A DNA stretch of 64,000 nt, taken from NCBI RefSeq assembly GCF_028769735.1, contig NC_088178.1:17620357-17684356 (forward strand). Direction: 5' to 3'. The position numbers and the translations under genes were made by a program. Every line of letters starts with the position of its first letter. The first letter of the stretch is position 1. Shown here piece after piece: positions 13,700 to 25,142 of this stretch. Below the pieces are notes generated by a model, which saw nothing but the letters and a program-made list of their open reading frames with translations, did not search any database and was not told where the DNA came from. The DNA comes from Zonotrichia leucophrys gambelii. Taxonomy: Eukaryota > Chordata > Aves > Passeriformes > Passerellidae.

Positions 13700-16600
13700 A
13701 ATCTCTTCTGCAGGAAATTAAAATAGAACACGCTGCAAAATGATGATCAAGTACCACTGACAGCTATTTCCCCTCACCTGACTGCTAAGAACCTTGTAAT
13801 ATGAGGATTTCTATTTCATTTACTAAGTAATGCCATGATAGAACAACCCCATTAAGAAATCCCCCTAGTTTTAATGAATAAAACTAGACCTACTACTTTC
13901 ATATTAAGAATTAATGATACTGAAAATACACAATGCCAGAAAAGGTTCTTCTCAGTCATGTTTCCTGCTGTAACAACACCACTGACTGCAGTGTGTTTCA
14001 GGAACCTTCTAGGCTCTGTGATTATGCCTTGCTCATGAAAACACACTACACATATTTCTGCTTTTTTCTTCGTATTTGAATCATAACTAAGTCTTGTGAC
14101 TAACAGATAGAAAGCAAAACAAAAATCAATCTGGCCGCAGCTTGGTATCGTGAAAAGCTGAATTTCACAATAAAGAGCACTTTAAGCTTCTGCTACATCA
14201 AAATAGTCACAGGGTTGACTGTTGTACTAAGATCTATTTCAGATTAACAGAATTCTTAGTTTTAAAAGGGTGCTTAAGAAAAAACGTCTAATATTGATGA
14301 TGCTGTATGGTAAATGTTTTGTGAAGCAGTTGTAAGCAAGCTGGATCAGAAAGCACTGGCATGCCAGAGCAAAAGGTCCTTGTTTGCGAGATCAGCATCA
14401 GTACAACAGAACTTCCGATGTGAACGTACCCGATGCACAACAGCCTGTGTACCCTGTCATCAGCACTGGGATTTCTCTGACAAAAAGGAAAAAGACATGC
14501 AGAAAGCAGAAAAAGGCAAGATGTACCTCTTATTCAAAAACAATTTTCACCTGATAGTATCTTTAGCAACGAGAGGCAACCTTCGGCTGCAGAAGGAAAA
14601 GCAAGGGAAAAAGCAAGGATAGCAGCAGGGGTCAGCAGAGCCCTTGCCTAGCCTGGCAGACCCCCGAAGGGCAGTGTGCCACTGCCTCAGTTACAGGCAG
14701 CTCCAAATGGCAAAGGATGAAATCCAGCCCATGAAAAAGGCTGTAAGTCATACCACCAAGAAATGCCGATCTGAAGTGTGCTGCAGCTTAAACACTGAAT
14801 CAACCCTGGGTCCTGGCTGAAGGAGCTGTTTTTGAAAGAGGCTCTGAAATGCTTCTTCTCTGGAAATCTCGCACAGGCTGGAATTCAGGTCTGCAGTGAC
14901 CCACAACACGCTCTGCATTCTATCAGCAAAGCACCCTGTGCCGAGTTTCCTTTTGATTACACCTTTTTGCTACAATGAATGAGATTCATCGGTTATAGAT
15001 TTCACCCAAGCCTGGAGTCCAGTGGAAGATTTGCTTTATCCACTCACATTACAGAACAGACCAAACTTGTTTTCATTTGAAAGGACACTAATACGGTGTG
15101 ACAGTGATTTCTCTGCAGACCTGACAGGCAGGAACAGGAAAGAGGGCTTGAGAGATGAGTCTCCTTTGAAATAGAGCCCATTTTGTTTTCTTTCAAAAAT
15201 GTCTCACTCCTTTCTATATAGGAGTTTTCAAAATGACCTATTTCTTGGACGTGTGAATAGATGGAAAAGAATGAACACCTCCAGTCTTCCAATCTCCCAT
15301 GGGATATTAGGAAATCCTGGGAGAAGGAATGGATGTGCTGCTGCCTTCAGCCTTGCCTTGGTCACTCAGCAGGGCAGGGGCATGTTGTTCATGTTGTGAA
15401 AACCCTCTGCTGAAGTGCAGCTGTCTGCCGAGGGATGATGGACAGAACAGGTTAAGAGCATTGCCGTGGGAGAAAAGTTCATGGTAACAAAAACCCTGGC
15501 GTGAACTCCTCACTGGTGTCATGATGGACACGGTAATTGAAGGTCCATGTGTTGCCTGTGCTATAGATAGGACAGGATAGATGCAACAGAAAAAAACAAA
15601 CACTGCTGAAGATTTATTCCCCTTTCAATCCTTTTACTTTTCTGCAGCAATGTTTTAAAAGGGAAGAGTATCTAAAAAAATTACAGTTGCCTAAGTTCAT
15701 CTATTACACCCGACATATTTTTATGTTTAAGCTTACCTATGGAAAATGAGGTTTGCCTTGTTTGTGCATATTTAGAAAGCAAAATTATACTGATTAAATA
15801 TGCTTAGCAAAAATGTAAAGTACACAAAAGCCACAGTTATAGTATAAATTGTAGCTGAAAATAGAATTTAAAGGCTATTTCAGTGCAGAGTTGATGTAAC
15901 CGCCTTTCCGTTGCAGATCAAAAATTAATTCAAAATAAACTGAATATTGCGACGTGAGACTACTTTTTTAATGTAGATGTTTACATGGTTTGCAAAAGAA
16001 GTCTAAACATTTTGAATTTTCTTCTTTTCAGTATTTACAACAATACTCTTGGTATCAGATCAGAGAACATGCAGTTATTATTTAAAAGTTCAAGGTATTT
16101 TAGCCTGTATAACAAGGGGAAAAGTGTTTTCCTTCTGAACTTTATATTAATTTGGCTGTAAAAAGTAAATGTTTGAATTTTTCATCTATGTGAATGATTC
16201 CATAGATTCCGAGTGAATAGGCCTAATTTTCTTTAAATACAAAATACTAATTTTCTACTAGACCCAACAATAGTAATAACTATAATTGCTTAAAAAATAA
16301 GGTGTACAGATTGGAACAGACCCGCCATTTTTTAAATATGGGGTTTATCAAGATTTAATATCAAATTATTATCTGCCACACCATCCAAGTACATATTTAA
16401 ATACACAGTCAATTAAAAAAACCCCTAATTTCACTGTCCTGGAATCACACAGATCATTATCCAATTGGGAAAACAAATAAGTCTGACCTTCTCCTAAACA
16501 AAAAATTTAGGAATAGGAAAAATTATTCCTACTAAACAACTCCCAATTGTAATTCAAAAAGAATAATCCCAGCATGCAAGAATCCATCTTAACATTTTAT

Positions 16601-19570
16601 TATTTCACTATAATATTATATACCTAAGCGACCTTTGATTTGAATTATATTTTAAGTACATTTCTAGAAATATCTATAAAATATCTGTTATTCTTTTACC
16701 TATGGTCCAGACCACAGGAGACACTGGAGACAGAAAATGTTCACAAACACCCAGGTGGTTTGAACAGAACTCACAAGATCCACCTGCAATCTGCTTGCCA
16801 CAGAAATGGATAATATGAGGTCATAAGTAAGTTTTATGCTGTTAATTTTCAAATCTCTGCCGTGCCTATAAAAAGCAGCATCAGCCTTATCAACTTCAAA
16901 GTTTCATGACAGTTTCTGCTACAGCCACACAAATGCACTTTATGAGCAAGCAACTAGAGCAATTTCCTCAGGCTGCTTTGCATCTTCTGCTTCCCTGTTC
17001 ATTTAATTTCTTCTTAAATGAAAAGGAAACAGAGGAGATTTGTCCCTGCTAAAGGACAGCAGAGCACAGAGGAGTTGGACTATTTTAAGAACTAAAACGT
17101 GCCTGAAACATGGGTCCTCTGCCACTCACTTATGCTACTTGCTCACCAAATATTCCAGAAATTAGCTTATTTCTGTGCTGAATGCAGCATGTGGTAGAAT
17201 CTCTCAAACTTGATGGTATGCAAACGCTGGGGTTAATTATCAGAAAAGTGTGAAAGAGGAGAAGGATTTTCTAAAGGTCTAGTCTCTTTCTTCAAAGCTT
17301 TAATTTCAACCATGCCAGTCTGAAGTTTACACAGAATCTAAATACATCTGAAAGACTTTATTCTGGAATAATTGGGATGTAATTTCAATCAGGGACTAAA
17401 AATTTAATAACTATTTTACAGAGGTAAAAGCAAAGCAATGAAGTCATTAGTGTTCTAGTCAGGCTTCCTAGGAATGCATTAAGTTAAAAATCTTTTGAGA
17501 ACTGCTGAAAAGAAAGAATAGGGTGAGGTAGAAAAGATTAAGTAGCAGCTCATTCTGCGAAAGAGGAGCTGATGCATCAGTGGACACTGGCAAGGTCTGT
17601 GTGCTGCTATCTCAAATTCTCTGGAAGGGGAGCAGAGCACGTGATTACATGGCTTTGTGTTAAACTGGAAACCTCATCTTATTTTTCAGTCTTCAGATTT
17701 CACAGTATTGATCTCATTAAGCCAGTGTTTTCACCTTGTAATTGCAGAAAATGTAGTTGCTCTGCAAAAACTGTGGATTAATGTTGCATATGAATAATGA
17801 GCACTTAATAATTGCTGCAGAACTACATTTAACTGTACATCTAAACTGAATTGAGTGGTCAAATGCAGTCGTAGCACAGTTGACCAAAGTGATAAAAACA
17901 GGTCCTTAAAAGTAAACACTGCAAGATTTTAAGTAGAAATATAGAAACTATTGCTGCTTATTTTTAAAGGTAAAGAAGATTTCACTGTCATCAAAAGTTC
18001 TAACCAATTAAATAAAAAGGAAAACCAATGAACCTGATAGTCCTTCAGGTTAATTTTTCTATGCAATTGTTGCCATCAAAATACAGCTGATGTGTTACTT
18101 TTATATATCAGATCAAGGATATGTGCTGAGTATCAAACAACAACTTGCCTCAGACAACAAAAACTTACAATCACTGATGCAGTTATAAATAAATGAAATA
18201 CAAGAACTTTTAATATTTCATAAGAAATTTGCAACACTCTTCTATGCTTGCAATATAGCACAAATTGAGCAATTTTGGAAAAAATTAAGCAAGACAAGAG
18301 ACATCTTTTCTACTTAATGACAGGATCTAAGAAAGAAAACTATGAAAGCAATTGCTACTCCTAATTGCTATAAATGTCAGACAAAAATAGAAAGCAAAGT
18401 GTCAACTGATCTTTGCCATTTGTTCAGACAATAAAAAAAAGAACAAAAACGAAAAACTCTTTGAGCATAATCTGAACCAATGTCCTCCATGTGATCACAA
18501 TTTTATTTTAATGTTGAACAAAGCATAAGAGTAGAAGACGGGGGAAGTTCAAAAATACACTTTGCTATCATAGTTTTACAGCTGATTAACTGAAAGGGAA
18601 AGATTGAAATTTCAGCTTTTCAGTAACAGCCTGATGTCACTTCAAGGAAGACTGTGCCTCTATATTTGTCTCTGACTACCCTAATCTGTGTATTTGCAGT
18701 GAACATAAGGAAGACTTTGATCAAAACACAACATGCATTTTACACAACAAGGAAGTCTACAGAGCAGCACTACATTTACAAAAGCAATTGAAGGTGGTTT
18801 CAAAGGGAGTTGACAGATTAGAGGATGATGACACTGCTGCTGCAGTCTCGATGGAAATCTGGCTTGATCTAATTAACAACTACGAACTTGAACCACAAGA
18901 AGATAATTCAAACATGATTTAAAGAAGTTATATTACCTTTTTAACAGTGTAGCAATGGAGCCTTTCCCTTACTGATCACAAAACAAGCCACAGGTTCAAC
19001 ACAGAACAAGAAATAAAAGACCTGATATCCTCAATTTACCTCCAGCTTTTGAAATTGAAGTCTGAGATCCAGCCCAAATATTTGACTACAGAAATAAAAA
19101 ATATCTGCATATTCATATAGAAATTATAAATAATGTTAAGAGTCCCAATCATAACAACTTAAGTAAATCAGTAAATCAAAATGGAAGGCTATTTTCAAGA
19201 GATGTCTATGGGAATAAGCGTTACCACGTTCAAACAGAACAGAGGAAATGGAGCACAGAAGGCAGTACAACTTGCATATTTCATTTGACACATCTGTGTA
19301 CAGGCACCAGAAACCTTCCAGGATATTCCCATCCCCTTTTTGTTCAGATTCCTCACCCTAGGAAAAAGGCACTGGGAGGAAAACTTCCAACCAATCCTGG
19401 ACTCATTCAGGCTTTTAGTTTAAGCCAGTAGCAATGCCATTGACTTATTTGTGCTGACATTTCCGCAACTGTCAGTAGTAGGTGGCTGCTGCCCATACAC
19501 AGCCTTTAGCACAGGACTTTCTGTGAATCTGAGCTCTCATGCACCTTTTGTAATAAAAATACTTTTATTG
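13700..19570. other. Non-coding intron sequence
   Basis: Unique AT-rich sequence with a mildly GC-richer part at about 14320-15560, where short overlapping frames on both strands show no family signature. One doubtful CR1 relic lies near 16440. No second RBL exon of ADGRL2 was recognised here, so it probably lies beyond position 1. Confidence 0.55.
16438..16495 (-). mobile_element. Possible very old CR1 3' end, minus strand
   Basis: GGAATCACACAGATCATTAT followed by CCAATTGGGAAAAC has the spacing of an inverted CR1 terminus (GAATCACAGAATCATT, then GGTTGGAAAAGACC). Similarity is weak. A repeat-library comparison would settle it. Confidence 0.22.
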
Positions 19571-19574
19571 GCAG

Positions 19575-19675
19575 TTGGGGACATGATTTAGAGGTGGAAT
19601 TGGCAGAGTAAGGCTAATGGTTGGATTCAATAAACTTAAAAGTCTTTTTCAACCCAAATGGCTTTATGATTCTTG
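19575..19675 (+). mobile_element. CR1-type LINE, 3'-end fragment
   Basis: The stretch runs GACATGATTTAGAGGTGG, then GGCTAATGGTTGGATTC, then CTTTTTCAACCCAAATGG, then TTTATGATTCTTGG. This is the order of blocks in the CR1 3' untranslated end: a TGGACTTGATGATCTTAAAGG-like block, then TTTTCCAACC-like, then a terminal ATTCTATGATTCT-like repeat. It is diverged and severely 5'-truncated, with no reverse transcriptase coding left, as is usual for CR1. It lies about 530 bases downstream of the ADGRL2 exon, inside the intron and on the opposite strand to the gene. The upstream limit is uncertain. This element is the main reason to call the genome avian or at least sauropsid. Confidence 0.85.
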
Positions 19676-20198
19676 GTTGGTTCTTCTGTCTTCTCTGAAT
19701 GTCAAGTGCTGTCACTAGCTTGTGCTTATATGCACCTGTATGCTCGCACACACGTGTATAATGACATATAATCATCCTGGCATGCAATCATTCTGACATT
19801 TTCCATTGGAGGGAACTACTATTAGGAACTATGGCAGGGATTTACTGCATTTACTGAAAAATACAGCAGCCATTTGGAAAAATTCTCAGGGCTATCTGAC
19901 CCTCTGAAAGACAAAGAGATACGGAATCTCCAAATAACTGAATTGTTTCATTCTCCTTGAAGTTATCTTTCTGCTTTTTAACGTTTGTTTACAGAATTTA
20001 AAAACCCCCAAACCTCTAATTGCAACCGGTAGCTTCTATTTCCTTTAAATATTATTAGATAGAAACAATACTACCTGAACAGCAAAGTGGCAATCACAAC
20101 CCAACATTTCTTACAGCATATTCCTCTCTCTGCATTAATACAGACATTTTTCCTCATTAGTCTACAGACCATGTTAGTATACATACCACGATATGTAT

Positions 20199-20206
20199 AT
20201 TTTTAC
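20199..20206 (-). other. ADGRL2: Splice donor of the ADGRL2 exon
   Basis: The minus strand reads CAAAG followed by GTAAAAAT. The GT is at 20206-20205. Two bases (AG) of an Arg codon precede it, consistent with the Arg-Cys junction that continues the RBL domain in other latrophilins. Confidence 0.9.
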
Positions 20207-20420
20207 CTTTGTGTCATGATTTTGTAGGCGTCTGGAAGGAAGCATTCTGTGTTCTCCATCTGGAAGGGGTCAGCATCACAGATCTTGTCGTCTGTCCGTC
20301 CGTAGTTGGCGCTTTCGATCATGATGACATCGCTGCCGGGACACCGCAGGTCGATGGAGTAGCCTTCGCAGGAGAGCTCCCTCCTCACCAAACCAAACGG
20401 GAGCGCTGCTCGGCTGAAAC
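20207..20420 (-). CDS. ADGRL2: ADGRL2 (latrophilin-2) coding exon: mature N-terminus and first part of the RBL lectin domain
   Basis: This is an internal exon of 214 bases. The minus strand reads a T-rich tract ending TTTTGCCAAG, then the exon, then the donor GTAAAA. It starts in phase 1 (two bases finish a Gly codon) and ends after two bases of an Arg codon, leaving 70 complete residues. The peptide begins [17 protein letters not shown] and contains [19 protein letters not shown], then [13 protein letters not shown], and ends near [15 protein letters not shown] and the spaced Cys residues are hallmarks of RBL/SUEL lectin domains. From family knowledge, latrophilins are adhesion GPCRs of the cell surface. 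Their RBL domain contacts teneurins at synapses, and the adjacent olfactomedin domain binds FLRTs. The paralogue call rests on [20 protein letters not shown] and [10 protein letters not shown], which fit ADGRL2 better than ADGRL1 or ADGRL3 as I recall them. ECF and DAY in place of the mammalian DCY and DAF look like lineage substitutions. The rest of the RBL domain must lie in a later exon at lower coordinates, which I did not find. Confidence 0.96.
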
Positions 20421-20434
20421 CTTGGCAAAAACAC
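20421..20434 (-). other. ADGRL2: Splice acceptor of the ADGRL2 exon
   Basis: On the minus strand the bases just before the exon read GTGTTTTTGCCAAG, with the AG at 20422-20421. The tract is T-rich but interrupted by GCC, so it is a moderate rather than strong acceptor. Its position agrees with the phase-1 junction expected between the signal-peptide exon and the mature N-terminus (Gly split after its first base). Confidence 0.85.
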
Positions 20435-23399
20435 AAGGACAAAATAGGGCTGAGCCTAATGGACACAATGAATTGGACCATTCTTTTCCTGCCACCTAAG
20501 CACCAACTCTTGTGTGCTAAAGGAAGTGCAACTTCACACAGTCTGACCTGGTACCATGTTAAGTGAGGCGTCTTTCATGGAACTGTCACATCCCTACACC
20601 ATGGCTGCTGTGTCCTTAATCTGGGAAAAGAAATTCCTTTTCACTGCTTCTAATCCTGGGCAGGGCAGACAGTGGTGCCTGTCTGCATGGCTACACTGCA
20701 CGTTCCAGTTTCCACCTCTTTTCTCTCTGCTTCTGTCTCCAGTCCTTGGGCACAGTCAGACAGGCTGTGTCTGGAAGCAGGAAGCAGCAGAGCAGGCAGG
20801 ATTTGCAAAGTGATTTTAAAAAAGAAAAAAATACAACCACAAAAAAGCCCAAAGCTGTAGCTCCAACTTCATTAGTCTTTTTTACTTTGTGTCTCCCTTT
20901 CTTCAGGAAGAGCTGGTTACTTTTGCTCAGCTATTTTGTGACCTCAGCATGGACATGATCCAAATATACATGCTGACACTTCACCTAGTTGAACTCCAGT
21001 GCTCCTTACTGTGTCTTTTACATAAACTTAGCTACATAGAGATAGGACTTTGAAACAAATACAGAAATTAGCACTACCAAAAATCACAGATGTGTACTGC
21101 ATTAAACCTCCCCATCTCTCACAAAAATAATACATTAAATTTTAATTTTTAACGTGTTTTATTTCTGCTTCATAGAATTCCTAAAAATAAGTAACTTCTC
21201 CAATGAAGCAGTATAAAATACTTTAGAAACAGAACAAGGTTCAGCTATTCATCCAGATGCTTAGTCTTTTATAGACATTTTTTAATACAAAAGAATATAT
21301 TACATCAGAATAAAACTATCTGCATACTACAGTTTCTTGTATACAGTTCCTGATGGATTATTATTAAACATTATTTCTGTTTCTTACAAAATTATGTGAC
21401 TTTTGAAAAACAAGCTGGGCAATATGGCAGTGTTGGAAATCTATTTCTTTAAAATAGTAAATCCCAAATTTTAAGGAGAACTTCCTATTTTTTAAAAATG
21501 CCTTCATAATACAATAACACAAGGCCATTAATATTTCTGTGCAGGCTCTTGGAGACCAGTTGTGACAGCAAAGAGAAATAGCTGCTAAGTATGGAAAGTT
21601 GGAGCTCTGTGGTTTTTTGAAAGTGAAGAAAATAAACTTTTCTTTAAAAGTATGACGCACTGAAAGAAGCAAGGAAGAAAGTACCTAAAAAAAATCAAGA
21701 ACAACTTGAGATAACCCCTTGATAGTAAATTTTCCCATGAACCAGAGGCTATCACTTTTTCCATTGAATTCTGTGCATTAAAACTCCTACTATATGCAGA
21801 TGATTATCTGTTAAGACAGCAAAGGTTTTCTATAATGATCACACAAGTATAAGGATGTGGCTCCCTGGCATGAACTTGCCCAGCCCCATGGAGAAGAGTT
21901 GGCCAGGGGCCAGTGGCTCTTTATATTTTGTGGAACCATATCCTACAGGAAACCAGTACTGTTACTGGGCCTGTAGGCTTCAGTATTTGTTAATAAGGGA
22001 AGGAGTCTGCTGTGGAAAGCATCAAGTTCCACCTCAGATTCACTCCTGGCCCTCAGTGTGGCTGCACATACCATGAGCAGTAACAAACCCCATGATTTCA
22101 GGCTTGCTGAGGTGTCATGGGCTCAGAGCTGGACAGAGCTAAAACACAAATACATCACATTAATGCCCTGCATGTTCCTCCCATGCAGCAAATTAATACA
22201 ATGAAGACAGAAGTCACTCACAGCTCAGGGAAGGGTAAATGCAGATTACCCACCACACCTGAATACAGCAACTCCTTTCATTAATTGCCATCACAACAGC
22301 CATGGTGGGACCAAATATAATGCTGCTAGCCACTGCCATTCTTACATCCTACTACTCCTGTCAAATCCAATGCCATCCCCAGAAGCCCATCCCTCCAGCT
22401 GGCAGCAGTGGTGCCTGTATCTCCTGCACTCAGCTGGGATTCCACGGCCTGCAGCACCGCCACGGCCTGGCTGGGGGAGTCCACCCCTCTCACACTTTTT
22501 GAATTTCCATCAGCAAGAAGGGGAACAGCACCTACAGCTGTGTCCCAAGAGGTGTTTGCAGCAGGGCAGGAGGGAAGGGGCATGGGGTACAGCTGTTGAG
22601 GTGTCAGTGGCTTCATGTGCAGCAGCAGCTCAGGATACTTGTGGGGCCAGGGCTGACAAAGCCACACACAGCTCCCTGGGACCAGCACTGACCCCTGCTG
22701 CGGATCCTGCAGCACAAGCTCCGCTTCTGCTAGGAAATACTCTGCATTCAAACACAAGACTTCTGCAGTTATGCTACAGAGAAATCAGCAGCCTGCAAAT
22801 CTTACTTCATCATCTATGGCAACTGCTATAATGACTATGAATGTGTTTTATCCTGCAGTTTTTCCCCCTGCAGCCATCCACAAGAAGTTCTGTATCAGGA
22901 CAAACATTAAAAATATTAGAACAAGGTTAGATCACTTTGCAGGCAACAGAGGACACACCTGAGATTGCAATGTAGGTGTTACATTGCAAAAGCAGCAAGA
23001 AATAAAGCAAAACAATGCAGTATGTGTTAGGGGGAAATGCTGCTGTAAGAAATCTCTGTGGTGTAGAAAGATTTTTAACTAAATAAAATAAATAAATTCA
23101 AAGTCCACTAGCAGAGCTGCTATGATCTTTATGCTGAAGGTTTATTTGTGTTTTTTTCCTATCACCAAAGAAAAAATAAGTATATCAACAAGCAAAGTGT
23201 AATTCAATCCATCTTGCAATCCTGACAATCGAAAAAAGAACTTGTGGGAGGCCCTGTAAGCGAAAAATCAATATTGCAGCTTTGTGCCGTGCAAATGTGA
23301 ATACTACCAAATAGCAGTGCTTAGGGTAAAATGAACTGTTTTGCTCCATTTTCTCCTCTCTGAACAAATGATTTTGAAACGACAGCTTTTTTTTTTTGG

Positions 23400-24180
23400 A
23401 ACTATAAAACGTCAAGCAATAACTCCCTGTGCTTTAGGCAAGTGATTGGAATAAATACCTCTTGGCAACAGGTGCAATGACTTAGGACTGAAATTCATTT
23501 ACATTCAGGAGATAATTCCCGATAAACAGATGCACTGCCACGGGATGGAAGTGTGAACAACCGGCATCTGAATGCTTCAGCATCATTCCGGAGTTTTTTA
23601 GACCTAAGTATGTGGCTCTGTCAATAATTACTGTTGTCACCAGCAACTTTGTATCTCCAATGCAATTCTGCGGGAGGATTCCCAACACTGTATTTTCTTA
23701 GCCGAGCTGTATTAAACCTGCTGCTTGCCTTACCGAATCTCGAGCAAACCTACTTTGTTTGGCTGTCCTCCGGCAGCCGAAATCAACATTCCTCCTCTCC
23801 CTGCTAATTGCTTCGAGGCAAACTGTGCCCTGGATGCCACCGCTCCTGCTGTCTGCCGCCCAAAATGCTCTCCATCGCAAAGGCTTTTGGTGCCTGGGCT
23901 GGGACTTCCAGCACAACCTAAACATTAACTCAAATAAGCGTCTATTACCCAATGCAACATATGCTGTCTCTGATTCACTCATGCTTGAGTATATTAATCA
24001 GTGTTGTACGCCAATTTTTAATTTATTTTTTCTTTCTAATGGAAGAAGATTAACACCTAATGAGGAAAAAAACCCTATTGTTTCTGTCCTGCTGACCGTT
24101 TTGATTATAGAAAAGCTTCCTGGCAAACATATGTTTCCTGCACATTTTATCTGCTCACAACTTAGTTGAGTGTAGGCTCT
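23400..24180. promoter_or_regulatory. Candidate conserved non-coding block
   Basis: This is complex, repeat-free sequence about 3 kb upstream of the ADGRL2 exon. It keeps about fourteen CpGs between 23515 and 23880 and contains homeodomain-type TAAT cores such as TCAATAATTACTG. CpG retention in an otherwise CpG-poor region suggests constraint. Open frames here (for example 23759-24169 plus and 23698-23982 minus) overlap on both strands and match no family I know, so I do not call a gene. The limits are approximate. Confidence 0.35.
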
Positions 24181-25124
24181 TTACTGAAAGGAGCAAATAA
24201 ACTGCTTTTGTGAAATCAAATTTCTAAGAAAAAAAGGTAGAGGGGATGTTTAGTGGCAATCTGCATTCTTTAATTCTTTATTGATCAATCCATATAAGAA
24301 AGACAAACTGAAAGGAAAAATCACAATCAGAATTTCTCCTCTGGTATTTTAATCTATAAAATGAAAAGTACAAGTCCTGTACAAGAATCCTACTTCAGAA
24401 TCATGTTTTGGAAATGTGGTAAATTCAAATCTGGCTAAAAATTTTTGATTTAAGTTTGCAAAGCCTTATTTACCATTTCACTGTCTTGGTTCCTTCAGAA
24501 AAATGATTTCTCTTTACAAAGATAACCTAAATTTGTCAAAGCGCAAAGAAAAGTTAATAATTCACAGCACCCTGCCCACTAGCATACCATGTTTTTGAGC
24601 TGTCAATAATAAGACAGTGTGCTAAGTTTGGTAGATAAAAGCAAAAAGGCACCACCACATTTGAATGTTCATTGAATACACAGGGAAAACAGTGGAATGT
24701 AAACAGGCTAACATCAGTACTCGATATCAGAAGCAAGGAACCTTTGATTAAAACTTAAAGCACAGAGAAAGTCAACATGGAAGTATAAAATTATTTCAAA
24801 GAATGAAGATACTGGAAGAACTGAGAATCCAAAACAAATCTCTGCAGAAATAGCTATATATATCTCTGTGAGCAAGGAAATATTGCTTCTTGTGTTATTT
24901 GGCTGTAACAGAAAGGTCTTTTGAAAAGAGCACATCTTTTCAAACAGAATGTTTACAGTTGTCTCTTTCACAATCTCTTTTATTTTACCATATCATGCAA
25001 CATGATGATTTAAGTTCTACACGAGATGAAGTGATGTGTCCTGGGCAGCATTTCAATAATATATGTTTAACAAATGCAAAGCCCAATGAAAACTGTGCCG
25101 AGAATCCTCTCGCTCTCCACTGAA

Positions 25125-25142
25125 GTGCACACACGCACACAC
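25125..25142. repeat. (CA)n short run
   Basis: GTGCACACACGCACACACG, an imperfect CA run with a CpG interruption, set in a locally complex, CpG-bearing stretch. Confidence 0.7.

Noticed and set aside
22326..22831. 143- and 153-codon frames on opposite strands
   Set aside because: They lie in the same GC-rich patch with no stop-poor advantage over other frames, no conserved motif and no reverse transcriptase or gag signature.
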